NCBI GenBank assembly: GCA_963966185.1
Contig: CAWZYM010000274.1
Span: forward strand, 27,546-91,545
Source of the DNA: Rhabditoides inermis
Lineage: Eukaryota; Nematoda; Chromadorea; Rhabditida; Rhabditidae
DNA length: 64,000 nucleotides
Reading direction: 5' to 3'
The notes beneath the pieces are model-generated. The model was not told the origin of the DNA, did not search any database, and worked only from the letters and a program-made list of their open reading frames with translations. Made by a program: the position numbers and the translations under genes. Of the stretch, positions 34,664 through 47,165 are shown piece after piece; within the stretch, counting starts at the first letter, position 1; every line of letters begins with the position of its first letter.

Positions 34664-35058
34664 AGGCACAGCGGCGACTTAATTCTGCAACTAGCTCTCT
34701 TGAACGCGTATTACCGCGAAGAACATTTGCCGCATGCAAAACATTTGCCGAAGACAGGACTCGAACCGGCGAGTTCAGCGCCATAACGGCGCACACACGC
34801 ATTGAGCCACACAGTGAGTGAAGGGGCTTTTTCATCCGATGTTACGTCTGCTCTCGCCATTTCTACAATATGGAAGAGTTCAACGGAATGAGAATCGTGG
34901 CGGGACCAATTTCGAGTTTGAAATAAAATGTTGCAACAGCGAGTTGCAACATTTGAAAGCAACGGATAAGCGTTGTTCTTTCTCACAAATCGATTAAGAT
35001 TTAGGTTAATATGATTCTTTCCAACATTCCGAGTCAAAAGTAAGTCGCCAGTGTACCT
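34664..35058 (-). mobile_element. TTAA-type MITE with tRNA-like boxes, copy d
   Basis: 395 bp, ends AGGCACAGCGGCGACTTA and AAGTCGCCAGTGTACCT; flanks TTAA (left) and TTGA (right). The tRNA-like part is on the minus strand: TGTGGCTCAATGCGTG and GGTTCGAGTCC (reverse of 34,745-34,812). It carries an extra small hairpin, GTTGCAAC around GCGA. Same subfamily as copies e and f. Confidence 0.8.
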
Positions 35059-36456
35059 TTGAAAACGGTTTTTTACATACATAGGTTTGGATGAAAAAAA
35101 AAGTGTGACTTTGAAAACTCTACTCTGGCAAATTATGTCAATTCGAAAGAATCGCCAATAGACCATTTTCCGAACATATCATCAAAGTTCGTCGATTACT
35201 GAATGTGAAACCTCAATTTTCATGTTCAGAATCAATCAGATCTGTTTTTTTACAGTCGACCTTGCAGTTCGTGTAGTTTAAAACATGCATAACTGCGTCA
35301 ACGTTATTCACTTAGTTTGAAAAGCCATAGAATTGTTCATGTAAAAAAAACAAGTTACGACGTTTAGCGAAACTAAATCGTCACGATTATTTGTCGCAAC
35401 ATTATTTTTTTTTGTTTTCTGAAAAAGTAAAGTACTCTCTGAATTCAAACCTATTAATGAACAATTTATGTCATTCATTTGTTCAATCTTCTTGTTAGAA
35501 GCACATATGTACTATTCTTTGAAAACCCTATGCAAAAACGCATCAAACCTGGAAATAACATGAATATTTCAATTTCCTTTAATTTTGGGAAATATATGTA
35601 TTTCTGTTATAATAAACGTCATTGAAGTTGTTTCGATTTATACTTAGTGCATTTCGAAACAAACATACCGTATATATACTGTTTAGCTTACAAATAATTC
35701 GTATAGTTAGCTCACAATCGAGATCCGCTCTTTTCACAAAAATTGAGGTGGTGAGTCAAAAAAATCAAAACTCATTAAGTAGTGTTTTCATCTTGATGAA
35801 ATCCAGCGTGGGTACCTAAAGTCCAATCCGCAGACAGGTTATGTGGAAGAGTGAGCAGAATAAAAACATGGACAGCAACAAAATTTGCTGTGCATTTCGT
35901 TCAGTATGCTGTATTTTCGAAATTCACGAAAATGTTTTCACTGAAAGCTGAGTGCGAATCTATTACATCACACTGGTAAAAAACAACGCATGTGGATGTG
36001 ATCGAAATCCGACAGTACGCTACAATAACATTTCATGTCGCATAAGGCATAACGAAAAAATACAATGTGAACGAAAAAAAATGAAGACGAAAACACACTG
36101 AATTTGTGCATTCAACTGTCAAACCATACAAATACAATAGACTGTAAAATAATGACACCGATTGCGCTGACCGCAATTTTTTGACGACACTACGAAATAC
36201 ATTCTCATTAGAAACTCGTTTGAAAAAAAACATGAATTATAGTTTACACGATTGATTCACTACACGTGGTAAAGCAATAAAGAACAAACAAACCAATACA
36301 ATCTATGGCTAGGCATATGTGAAATGGCTAGGCAATCTATGGCAATACAATCTAGGCTTACAACTCACAACGAAAAACCAAATATCTCCCAAAAGACGGA
36401 AGGAGAGCCATCGTTTGAAGTGCGGATGGGAATAATGCATCAGATTGTATTGATAG

Positions 36457-36839
36457 CCTCCCTCTCCCTCTCCCTCTCCCTCTCCCTCTCCCTCTCCCTC
36501 TCCCTCTCCCTCTCCCTCTCCCTCTCCCTCTCCCTCTCCCTCTCCCTCTCCCTCTCCCTCTCCCTCTCCCTCTCCCTCTCCCTCTCCCTCTCCCTCTCCC
36601 TCTCCCTCTCCCTCTCCCTCTCCCTCTCCCTCTCCCTCTCCCTCTCCCTCTCCCTCTCCCTCTCCCTCTCCCTCTCCCTCTCCCTCTCCCTCTCCCTCTC
36701 CCTCTCCCTCTCCCTCTCCCTCTCCCTCTCCCTCTCCCTCTCCCTCTCCCTCTCCCTCTCCCTCTCCCTCTCCCTCTCCCTCTCCCTCTCCCTCTCCCTC
36801 TCCCTCTCCCTCTCCCTCTCCCTCTCCCTCTCCCTCTCT
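36457..36839. repeat. (CCCTCT)n giant microsatellite at a duplication junction
   Basis: About 64 perfect copies of the hexamer. It lies exactly between the right end of unit A and the left end of unit B. The six-frame translations here (Ser-Leu or Gly-Glu/Gly-Arg repeats) are artefacts of the repeat. Confidence 0.98.
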
Positions 36840-37647
36840 GCTCACTTGAACTGTCGCGGCTTTCATGGAAATGAGTAGAATGACTTGATTTCCCGGCACT
36901 TGAGAGAGGGCTGTCAGTTGGACAGTAGTGTTGACATCGCATTTGTGTCGTCTTTCTTTCTCGTCCAGACTAATTTGTGCCAGAACAGAGCGAACTCCGG
37001 CAGCAATGAAAGTCGAAATTTGCAAGACGGAAATGGATAGTATCATGAGTTTGTAGTGTTTTTGCAAAAAGGAGTTTATTGTGAGAAGTGTCTGAATTTG
37101 TGTTTCACTCAATTTTTCAAGCATAATATCGAACCTTTAAGCGGTAAATATACAAATTCAAAATTGAACAAAACATGAAAATTGTTCCCGTTAAGCCGAT
37201 AATCTTAAATTTCATGACGGTGTGCGTTGTGAATTGTTCGATAATGAACCTGTACTCACCAGGGCAATATATTTGTTAGGCAAGTATTGATAAATGCCTT
37301 TGATTTGAACAGCTGGCAAGGGGAAGAAAATCGCAGGAATGAAACCGACAGTCATGTTGAAGTCGAAAAGCATTTTAGCAATCTGAATTGTTGGAGCACA
37401 CTCAACATATGTTTCCAGAACATACCTGTGCAGTTAGTAGATACCATCGGTAATCTGACATGGTTTTTGGAGATTTGCGAACAATGAGCCAGCAGACAAA
37501 AGAGTGAATAGGAAACGCCACGCATGCTATCACGTTCATTTTCGGCACTATAGAATCGTGGTAGTCGAAATCGAATATGCAGTTTTGGCAAGGAATGCAG
37601 TTGATGGCGCTTCGTTGGAGGTAGAGAAGAATGGTGGCTGGATCCAT
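36840..37647 (-). pseudogene. 5'-half copy of the Srh-like gene
   Basis: Exons 1-3 of the srh-like gene are present with a few substitutions (for example MDPATILLYLQRSAINC for MNPATILLYLQRGAINC). The copy ends about 5 bp into intron 3, where the hexamer tract begins. TM5-TM7 are missing, so it cannot make a complete receptor. Confidence 0.85.
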
Positions 37648-37937
37648 CGCTGAAATGAGAGACGTCAGATGAGCAAAGAAACACAGACATTGTTCACTAG
37701 TGAAGAATATAAAATATTAGACCGTTAGAGCCACAGAGCCACACCTTCGAATTCGAGCCAAAATTTTAAAGGCATGTTATGATAGTGTACCTTACAATTT
37801 ACAATTACTCAGAACTAGAACTTCAGACATTGATTTACGGTGTTTCTTTTTTCTACGCGCTGTAAATATTTCCAAAACGAAAAAGTGCAAGGCTTGTTTC
37901 GGTCTACTTCATTCCATCTCTGGCGGTCATATACTGA

Positions 37938-38876
37938 CGAGGAGTGTAGTAGGGGCCACACCCTCGGATTCGTACCAATTTGATAGAATACCTTAGTTAG
38001 GACCCTAGTCATCGAATTGTGGTGTCCGAATTTCCTGAACGAACTATACGTTTCCGGTACGAAAACGTACAGGGCTCGTTTTTCGCGTTCCTCTCACCCT
38101 ACCTGGCGGTTAAAAACCGAGCCGTTGTGGCCTAGTGGCGAAAGCGTCTGCCTGCCGAAATGACCCTCACGAGTTCGATTCCGCGCACATGCTTTTTGTA
38201 TTTTCAAAAATTTATGGACTTACTTTCTGACCATATCATAATTTTCTCATGGTCCATGAAACAACTCTATCAAATAAGCTTTTTTTTAATGAGACAGTCT
38301 TGTCGATCTCGATGTCAGCTGTCCATAGTCGTAGTGACGTAGTGATATTTGCATCAGCCGTATGTAGCTCGCAACTGCACCATCTCCTGTCAGAGAAGTC
38401 CGGAACGTCGTCAAGCTACTTCACATTGTCGTATGTAATTTGGTAGTGTGCGATTATTGTGTAGAGTTGAAGGTTGTAATGATGCGCACGGTAGATCATC
38501 TCTGTTCCTGACAGTTGTCCTTCTTGAAGAGAAACCATCGAGTCGGTCATACCTTTCGTCAATTCTTTTCTTCACTAACCAGTGATTGAACAGCGAGACG
38601 ATCAACTAAATTAGTTGGCAAAACAAAAAGCATGTGCGCGGAATCGAACTCATGGGGTCAGCTTGGCAGACGCTTTCGCCACTAGGCCACAACGGCTCGT
38701 TCATGACCGCCGCGTAGGATGAGAGGTACGAGAAACGAGCCCTGTACGTTTTCGTACCGGAAACGTATTGTTCGTTTAGGAAATTCGGACACCACAATTC
38801 GATGGCTAGGGTCCTAACTAAGGTATTCTATCAATTTGGTACGAATCCGAGGGTGTGCCCCCTACTACACTCCTCG
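37938..38876. mobile_element. 939-bp foldback element with a tRNA-like sequence in each arm
   Basis: The arms are inverted repeats of about 260 bp: CGAGGAGTGTAGTAGG at the left, its inverse at the right. Flanking TGA on both sides (37,935-37,937 and 38,877-38,879) fits a 3-bp target duplication; unit A has an uninterrupted ..CGAAATAGACG at this place. Each arm contains GTTGTGGCCTAGTGGCGAAA (A-box-like) and GAGTTCGATTCCGCGC (B-box-like), at 38,120-38,185 and inverted at 38,640-38,700. The 430-bp centre has no gene. Confidence 0.8.
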
Positions 38877-39049
38877 TGAGATAGACGTGAGAGACTTACG
38901 TGTTTCACAGAATGCCGGCGTGTTCACAATAAGCATATCAGGACCCAGCAGGTAAGTGTAGTCTTCAGATAAAAAGTACGCGCAATGAAAAAACCTTTCT
39001 ATTTTCTATGCTTCTCCAATCATGCTCGATCATTGAGTAACTATGATTA

Positions 39050-39390
39050 AAGGTACAGTGGCGCTTAGTTTTTGACTTTGTTTTATTGCTTGACAAATGG
39101 CAACACGAAACAATAAAAAGAAAACGCGAAAGAACGGTATTTCTGCGTTACCTACACGCTTACCACAATATGCACGTGCGAAGCTTGGTAAGCAAATTCG
39201 AACTTCGCGCCAAAATGCTTATCGGAAAGTGAATCTGTGTGCGCATCTCGTCGATCAGAGTTCGACAGCACATGTCGTTGTACTGTTGTGGTGACGCTCA
39301 CGGTTCACGAACCATGCTATGCCGGTTCGATACCCGCCAAGTACAATCAGTTTCGCCGATTTCTCAAAAGTGAATTTCGATAAACCTTCT
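39050..39390 (+). mobile_element. Degenerate TTAA-type MITE, copy g
   Basis: The left end AGGTACAGTGGCGCTTA is preserved next to GATTAA. A tRNA-like part with GGTTCACGAACC and CGGTTCGATACCC lies near the right. The right inverted repeat is not recognisable, so the end is approximate. Confidence 0.5.
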
Positions 39391-39461
39391 AATTCTAAAC
39401 GCCCCCTTCACAAACAACTGTCAAATTTTAGCTTGGTCATTTGAATACAAACGTGATTTAA

Positions 39462-40151
39462 AGGAGTTATCCGGACAATACTGACTCTATATTGATTTTT
39501 TGTTGTTTTATAGTGTTACTGATGGTCACCTTTGTTTTACTTATCATTTAAATTCAAAAAAATCTCTAAATTTTAAATAAATGGAACAATAGTTTCACTA
39601 TTTATTGCCTGATCTGAGAAATTTAGTAAATGGTCACGAAGCGAACATGGGCGGTGCATCAGCTGTTGCATCAGCACAGATTATTCGCATATATTTTGGC
39701 AAATGGTTTTATGTTTTTGTAATTACAGTTTTATAAATTGTTTTTGTAATTACAGTTCAATATTTTTTTCTTTTCAGAGAAGCGATGAAGCTAGCGAACG
39801 GAATCAGTCATTACCTATAGAAAATAATATCGAACGAAAAAATGAGAAGCCAAAGTGTGCGTTCACGTTTATGCATGAGCGTGCATGAGCTGCATTACGG
39901 TGTCAAGGAATCTAAGTAACTGACAAATGATGTTTGATGTTATGTTATATATGAATTGGGCTTTCAAATAACAATTTTGTAAACAACAATAAAACAAAGA
40001 AACGGGTCAACCAGGCAAACAGCTGACTGCTGACAATTAGAAACATGACTGCGCCCTGCCGCAAATAGTTTCACGAAACTATGCTCCAGTAATTTTTAGA
40101 TCCTGATAGATCAGGCAAATCTTTTTTTGGAATATTGTCCGGATAACTCCT
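39462..40151. mobile_element. 690-bp TTAA-flanked TIR element
   Basis: Ends AGGAGTTATCCGGACAATA and the inverse ATTGTCCGGATAACTCCT, with exact TTAA on each side (39,458-39,461 and 40,152-40,155). Unit A has no insertion at this point (..AAACGTGACTTTTCG..), so the insertion is younger than the tandem duplication. No transposase frame. Confidence 0.85.
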
Positions 40152-40796
40152 TTAAAAACAAGAGTGTATGCGTTTTTGATACATTTTCCAACGAAAAAAT
40201 ACATTTTATTTATTTCCATGTTTCTCTTTTTCTAAAAAGAAATTTTATGTTAAAATCTCATGAAAAAACTGTTATCAGCGTGTGATTTTGATCTCTACTT
40301 CAGCAAGTTATGCTAATTCGAACATATCGCCATGATCATTAGACCATGTTCAGAACATCATACTAAAAGTTGCCAATTACCTCAATTCTCATGTACAGAG
40401 TCAGATTGGTTTTTACGGTTAATCTTGCACTTCGCATAATTTCAAAAATGCACAACTGCGTCCACTCTGTGCACTCACGACGCTTTGCGAAACTATATCG
40501 TCACGAGTATTTGTCGCGACATCACTGTTATTGTTTTCTGAAAAATCTCTGAATTCATACCTATGAATGAACAATTTGTGCCATTCATTTGTTCATCTTC
40601 TTGTTAGAAGCCTATATGTACTAGTCTTTGAAAACGTTGTTAACCCTATGCAAAACGCATCAAACCTGGAAATAACATGAATATTTCAATTTCCTTTAAG
40701 TTTGGGAAATATATGTAATTCTGTTTTAACACATTTCATTAAAGTTGTTTTGAATTATACTTAGTGCATTCCGAACCAAACATGCCGTATATAGTG

Positions 40797-41595
<799 letters not shown>

Positions 41596-41689
41596 CACTC
41601 CCGCCTCTGTCACTCCCGCCTCTGCCTTCACTCCCGCCTCTGTCTTCACAGCGAGCGGTCGTTTGGTTTACTGATTGCGACAGCTGATA

Positions 41690-42502
41690 ATGTCATCCGT
41701 GTCCAACAGCTCTACTCGTCCCCCTGATCCTAAAAAGGCTCCCCACATCACCACCCCCGTATTCGAAACCTCTGTTCCCTCCATTGTCCAGGTGGACATG
41801 GACGTGTTCCAACAGAATTCGGCCGTCACCTATAATTCCCTCACTGTGCTACTGAAAGATCTGTTCGGATCTATCCAGCAGCTCATTCTGCCTATTACGA
41901 CTGCCGTCAAGGAGTTGCAAGTGAAGCAGGACAGCCTAGCGGAACAGATGAAACAGGTGAGTGAGCGTGTGGACAAGTTGCTTGCAGGCCAGCCGCCCGT
42001 GGCCCGCTCGTTCGCCTCTGTGGTGGGCGGCGGGTCTACGGCCGCCCAGGTTCAACTGGTGCGCAAGGCTGTCCGCGAGGAGAGCCAGGATGAGCTTCGC
42101 AAGAAGCGCGTCTTCATCAAACACGTTGGCGAGAAGGAAGACGACGCTGCTTACATGCGTGAGTTGTGCTCGAAACTAGATCTGGCCTCCCCGGTGGAGG
42201 TTTTTCGGGTGGGGCATGCGCGGCAAGGCGATCAGCCTCCGCGCCCGCTCATCTGCGAGTTCCCTTCCGAGAACGATGTCTACTCGTTCCTCAAGAAGCT
42301 CCACGTCGACATCCGTGCCAACAAGCTGCAGGTGAGCGCTCGACCAGATTACAGCCCGTCCGAGATGTCGCTGTACAAAGCGGCGTGGAAGGAAGCCATC
42401 TCTCGCAACGACGCCGCCAAGAAGCGGCAGTGGACAGTGCGCAACTGCAAGCTGGTCAAGCTGGAGACGGCCACAGAGTGGACGCCGCGCGGAGACCAGT
42501 GA
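41690..42502 (+). CDS. CR1-like LINE ORF1 (RNA-binding type)
   Basis: About 270 residues. N-terminal Ser/Thr/Pro-rich part, then a probable coiled coil (residues about 60-100, AVKELQVKQDSLAEQMKQVS), then RKKRVFIKHVGEKEDDAAYM, a likely RRM-like core followed by a basic C-terminal domain (DAAKKRQWTVRNCKLVKLE). This order is typical of LINE ORF1 nucleic-acid chaperones. Met at 41,675 is an alternative start. The TGA at 42,500-42,502 overlaps the ORF2 frame. Confidence 0.75.
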   Translation: MSSVSNSSTRPPDPKKAPHITTPVFETSVPSIVQVDMDVFQQNSAVTYNSLTVLLKDLFGSIQQLILPITTAVKELQVKQDSLAEQMKQVSERVDKLLAGQPPVARSFASVVGGGSTAAQVQLVRKAVREESQDELRKKRVFIKHVGEKEDDAAYMRELCSKLDLASPVEVFRVGHARQGDQPPRPLICEFPSENDVYSFLKKLHVDIRANKLQVSARPDYSPSEMSLYKAAWKEAISRNDAAKKRQWTVRNCKLVKLETATEWTPRGDQ

Positions 42503-45238
42503 GTCACAAGCCCCTGTCTGTCTGTCAAGTGAACGCACGCTCTATACGTAACAACGTCCAATTATATCGAGATTACATTGCTTCTAACGACATTGATATT
42601 CTGTCTGTGTGTGAGACTTGGCTTGACACTAGCATTCCGGATTCTTTCATATCGGATGGCGAGTATCAAGTTTTCCGTAAGGATAGAGTGCAGAGAGATG
42701 AGAGCCGCGTCGCCCTTGGCGGCGGCGTAGCTATCCTCGCTCGACATTCTATTCCCATGTCCCTTGTCGAAACTACGCCTGATGTTGAGTTGCTTTGTGT
42801 AGACGTCCGCACCCCTCTTCCATTTAAACTTATATCCATCTACCACCCCACCCATTCGCAGTCTATCGAGCGATTGCTCAATGAAATTGAGCTTATTGCT
42901 CTTTCCAACACTACCATCCCCATTGTCCTTATTGGAGACTTCAACTGTGCCCATATTAAATGGGATATACCTATTTCAGCATGCCGTCAGTGTGAAAAGC
43001 TTGTTTCTTTATGTGTGTCGCATGGCTTGTCTCAACTTGTAAATGTCCCAACTCGAGGAGAAAATATCCTCGATTTGGTTTTGTGCTCGTCCCGTGATTT
43101 CTGTTCTGACGTCACTGTCAGTGACGGCTTTGCAGATCACAAAAACGTCCGTTTCTCTGTGCATTGTCATCCCACGCGCATTCCGATTGCTCGCCGCTCT
43201 GTGTTGTCATTTCGCAAGGGTGATTATTCATCAGCGACAAGCATGATTGCTTCAGTCGATTGGCTCTCAGAGCTGATGAGTCTCCCTGATATCAATACAA
43301 TGTATGAGAGATTCACACGCATTATGCATGTTGTGATTGAGAGCTGCATTCCGCGATTCGATGTTGTGAGAACACCTCGATCTCGTCACATTCACCGGCT
43401 TTTTGCCGCTAAACTATCAATATGGAGGAGGGAAGGAAACTCCCCAGCATACAAACATATGGTGAAAAGAATTAAGAAGGTAGCAAGGAGGGAGAGAGTG
43501 TTAAAAGAACGAATGTTTGCATCTAACAAGGCATCGTTCTTCTCCTATATGAAGAGGTGTGGTCGTGCGCAAGCACCCATACCGACTCTGATTGCAGGTG
43601 ATATAATTGCAGATACAGCAGCGGCTAAGGCGGAAGTTCTGTCTAGGCAGTACGCGTCCGTGTTCACCACCGACAACGGGCGGATGCCGGCTCTCGAGTC
43701 GGCGACAGCGGCTCGCATCCACGACGTGCGCTTCTCTCCACATACTGTGGAGCAAACTCTCACTCGGCTTATTGCCAAGGTCAATAAGACCCCCGAGCAA
43801 ATTCCTGCCATATTTCTCAAGAACACGGCTTCTGCCACCGCGTTTCCACTCTCACTCCTTTTTAGTTACTCCATGTTCACATCCACTTTGCCTACTGAAT
43901 GGAAGACCGGAGAAATCACTCCTGTATTCAAAAAGGGAGCAAAACATGATCCTAGTAATTATCGCCCAATCTCACTAACCTCAGCCATAGGAAAAGTTAT
44001 GGAAACCATTATCAAAAATGAACTAACTACATACCTTTCGAATTCTCGATTACTGTCCTCTTCCCAATTCGGATTTCGTTCTAAACGGAGTACTGACTCT
44101 CAACTCCTTTTGTTCATGAGTGATCTAGTAAATGCCGAAAACAGAGGCATGTGCACTGACGTGCTCTACATCGATTTCTCGAAAGCATTCGATCGAGTGA
44201 GTCATCCAAAGCTTTTTGCTAAGCTGTCGTCGCTGGGAGTGACGGGCGAGCTACACGCGTGGCTGCGCTTGTGGCTCACCGGCCGGACACAACGAGTGCA
44301 GGTGGAGGGAGAGCTGAGTGCGCCTGAAGCTGTGCTCTCCGGAGTGCCCCAAGGGTCCGTTCTCGGACCCCTTCTCTTCCTACTCTTCGTCAACGATCTA
44401 CCTTCTCGGATGCCCCCGAACGTCAACATCTACCTGTTTGCCGACGACGCCAAGATCTCAACATCCTTCAAGCCATCTGCCTCACCCGATGCGCTAGCGG
44501 CTGCTGCGAGAGCATTGGAGCGATGGATCGAGGAGTGGGAGATGCAAGTCTGCGCCAGCAAGTGTGCCGTTGTCCACGTCGGAAAAAAAGAACCCGCGTC
44601 ACGTCTACAACCTTTGTGGTTCGCCAGTTCCGTCCAGCGAGGAGATACGCGATCTCGGAGTCACCGTCTCTTCCACCCTCACCTTCCGTCAACACGTCAA
44701 CACCATTGCTTCCAAGGCAACAAAGAAGATCAACTTCCTCTTCCTGTCGCTGAAAACAAGAAACGAAGCCGTTCTTGTCAATGCGTATGCCATCTATGTG
44801 CGTTCGATTGTTGAATACGCTAGTGTGATCTACAGTCCACTGTACGACATGGACATCAACACGTTGGAGTCTATCCAGAACCTGTTTTTATCTCGCTTGG
44901 CTTTTCGCTGCAAGCTTTCACACCTATCGCATGCAGCGCTTCGCTCTCGGCTTGGCCTTGAAACGCTTGAGAGAAGAAGACAACTGAATGACTTATGTTA
45001 CTTCTTCAGGCTAACGTCCGGGAAGATCGACCTGCCTCTCTATGTTCTCTTCGATGAGCGTCCGAGCTCCACCCGCGGTCTGCCAATCAAGTACTACCCC
45101 CGCACAAACGCCAAAAGTAACACGACAAAGGCTTTCTATCCTTATAGGGTCTACGCTACTGTTAACGCTTTTTACCCTGAGATATTTGACTGCTGTCTCA
45201 CCAGTACTTTCCGCAAGCACGTTGAATCGATTACGTGA
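42502..45238 (+). pseudogene. CR1-like LINE ORF2: endonuclease and reverse transcriptase, one frameshift
   Basis: APE-type endonuclease: VCQVNARSIRNN, ILSVCETWLD, ISIYHPTHS, VLIGDFNCAHIKWD, NILDLVLCSS and a final ADHKN. Reverse transcriptase: DPSNYRPISLTSAIGKVME, QFGFRSKRSTDSQLL, YIDFSKAFDRVSH (motif A), SGVPQGSVLGPLLFLLFVND, and FADD (motif C). All catalytic positions seen are kept. At 44,583-44,589 a run of seven A shifts the frame by one; the C-terminal part (EIRDLGVTVSSTLTFRQHV to 45,238) continues in the next frame. No ATG lies near the junction with ORF1; the frame is open upstream to 42,166, so ORF2 may be made by coupled re-initiation. Confidence 0.85.
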
Positions 45239-45540
45239 ACAGACACATCGTTACTCATTTTATATTGTACTACCATAGGAAATTCCTTTGAAGCCTCTGT
45301 CACTTTTGAAGCCTCTGCCTCCCCCTGCCTCTCTAACATGAACTGTTACTACATTGTTAATTTTCATTAACCTTCTGCCTCGTATAAGTGCTATCTAGCC
45401 TTCGAATGCCTCAAATAATTGTACTGAATGTAACACCTTGTGCAATTAATAAATATTATTATTATTATACATACTGTATCGTTCACAAATAATCATTATA
45501 GTGGGCTCGCAATCGAGTTCCGCTCTTTTCACAATTTTTT

Positions 45541-46091
45541 AAAGGTAGTGTACCCTCTGATTCTGAATACGAAACGAATCTTGACACGTTTATCGACGAT
45601 ATTTTTCTAATGTTTTGTCACAATATAGCTTTTCAATTCATACAAAAATTATTTTAAAAATTTATTTTAACTTCTGAGTGATAAATGCGAACCAAGGTTC
45701 AGATTGGTCCTCGACCGTCAAAAATGCACGAAATCGCACAATCTGTTACACTACTCTACTGTTTTATGAAGAAAATCCAGTTCTATAATGCTTAATGGCT
45801 TTATATTTCTTTTTTTATTTCAGATAAAAGGAAATAATTAACAAAAAACTCAAAGCATTCGAGCAAACAGCTGACATTGAAATATCGCCGTTAAACGCCG
45901 CAACTTTCATAATCTGAGATAAACGACGTAAGGCACGTCAATATACGCTTTCGGTAGATTTAATTATCAAGTTGCATATTTCAAAAAGTGAATTGAACGA
46001 AACATCCATCAATCATCATAAGTTATTACTATAAAATGTATATAATACAAATTTCTCATGTTTGAAGTTTAGCGTTCAGAGGTTACACTAC
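45541..46091. mobile_element. TIR element of the GTGTACCCTCT family, about 550 bp
   Basis: Left end AAAGGTAGTGTACCCTCTGA, right end TCAGAGGTTACACTACTTT. Unit A lacks this block at the matching place. A diverged copy lies at 4,130-4,412. Non-coding. Confidence 0.65.
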
Positions 46092-46689
46092 TTTCTGTGC
46101 ATTTCGTTCAGTATACTGTATTTTCGAAATTCACGATATTGTTTTCACCGAATGCTGAGTGCGAGTCTATTACATCACAGTGGTAAAAAAACAACGCAAG
46201 GGACCGAAATCAGAGAGTACGCTACAATAACTTTTTTTTCATGACGCATAATAAAAAAAATAATGGGAACAAAAATAATGAAGACGAAAACACACTGAAT
46301 TTGTGCATTCAACTGTCAAACCATACAAATACAATCGACTGCACAATAATGACACCAAGTGCTGACCGCAATTTTTTGACGAAATTTGGTAACGCGGACG
46401 TTGCAGACGTGCCGAAATACCTTCTTGGAAACTCGTTTGAAAAAAACATAAAATTATAATTTACACGGTTGATCAACTACACGTGGTAAAGCAATAAGGA
46501 ACAAACAAAACCAATACAATTTATGGCTAGACATATATGGCTAGGCAGATATGGAATGGCTAGGCAATCTATGGCAATACAATCTAGGCTCACAACTCAC
46601 AACGAAAAATAAAACATCTCCCATAAAGACGGAAGGAGAGCTATCGTTTGAAGGGCGGAGGGAAAAAGTGCATCAGATTGTATTAATAG

Positions 46690-46930
46690 TGAGACAACTG
46701 ACAGGAAAAGTGTAAGAAAATTTGGTAACGCGGACGTTGCAGACGTGCCAGAGTGAGAAGCCGAAACCGACTACGGACCACTTGTAGATCGATCTCACGC
46801 AGCCGAGATAGTCGCAGTTCGTTTTCGAAGACAGCCTTGTGTACGTCAACGATGCCCGCAAAAATCTTGTAGAACATGACATTGATGTGCCATCGGTGAG
46901 AACGAAGTCGCATGATAGAGTTGGGAGAGA
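46690..46930 (-). other. Possible exon of unknown protein next to the duplication
   Basis: An open frame on the minus strand (to 47,182 in one frame) includes regularly spaced cysteines (SCSTRF, NCDYLGC) and a TACCAGCG splice-like site near 46,933. No family was recognised. Confidence 0.25.
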
Positions 46931-47165
46931 CTTACCAGCGCATGTGAGTTTAGTGCAAAGCCAGTCCGCGAGCTCTCTTCCTACTAACAACAAAACAGGT
47001 GAGCGCGCGCTATCTTTCTTCTTTTTTCTCTTCCCTTCTTTCTTTTTTTTTTGCGATAACCCCGCTGATAAGTTCAAAAAGAATACTTTATTAGAATGTA
47101 ATATATACACAGATGTAACTCGAGTCGAGCAGTCGTTGGTAAGCTCATGAAATACAAGGTTTTTT

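Larger units (their letters stand above)
32425..36456. repeat. Tandem segmental duplication, unit A
   Basis: Unit A runs from just inside intron 3 of the srh-like gene to GATTGTATTGATAG. Unit B (36,840-46,686) contains the same sequence in the same order. Matching landmarks A/B: srh exons 1-3 (32,430-33,244 / 36,846-37,647); TGTTCATCTTCTTGTTAGAA-type block (35,480 / 40,595); ATTTCAATTTCCTTTAA (35,566 / 40,682); GCATTTCGTTCAGTAT (35,893 / 46,100); TCTATGGCAATACAATCTAG (36,335 / 46,569). A-specific insertions are FB2 with its flank and MITE copy d. Confidence 0.8.
41596..45467 (+). mobile_element. CR1-like non-LTR retrotransposon, nearly full length
   Basis: The 5' UTR has three CACTCCCGCCTCTG repeats, followed by ORF1, ORF2 and a 3' UTR ending TTAATAAATATTATTATTAT. 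Inserted in unit B of the tandem duplication; unit A has the empty site (CCGTATATATACTGTTTAG). Flanking TATA on both sides is a possible short target duplication. Confidence 0.8.

Noticed and set aside
36324..37124. Long frames of Ser-Leu, Gly-Glu or Gly-Arg repeats
   Set aside because: They are translations of the (CCCTCT)n tract and have no start, splice or family support.
38115..38190. Functional tRNA gene
   Set aside because: A and B boxes are present, but the sequence lies in an inverted-repeat element, has a mirrored copy at 38,640-38,700, and no convincing cloverleaf could be drawn.
44583..44589. Programmed -1 frameshift in LINE ORF2
   Set aside because: The A7 run looks slippery, but the conserved downstream part is in the +1 frame, not -1; a simple one-base indel explains it.
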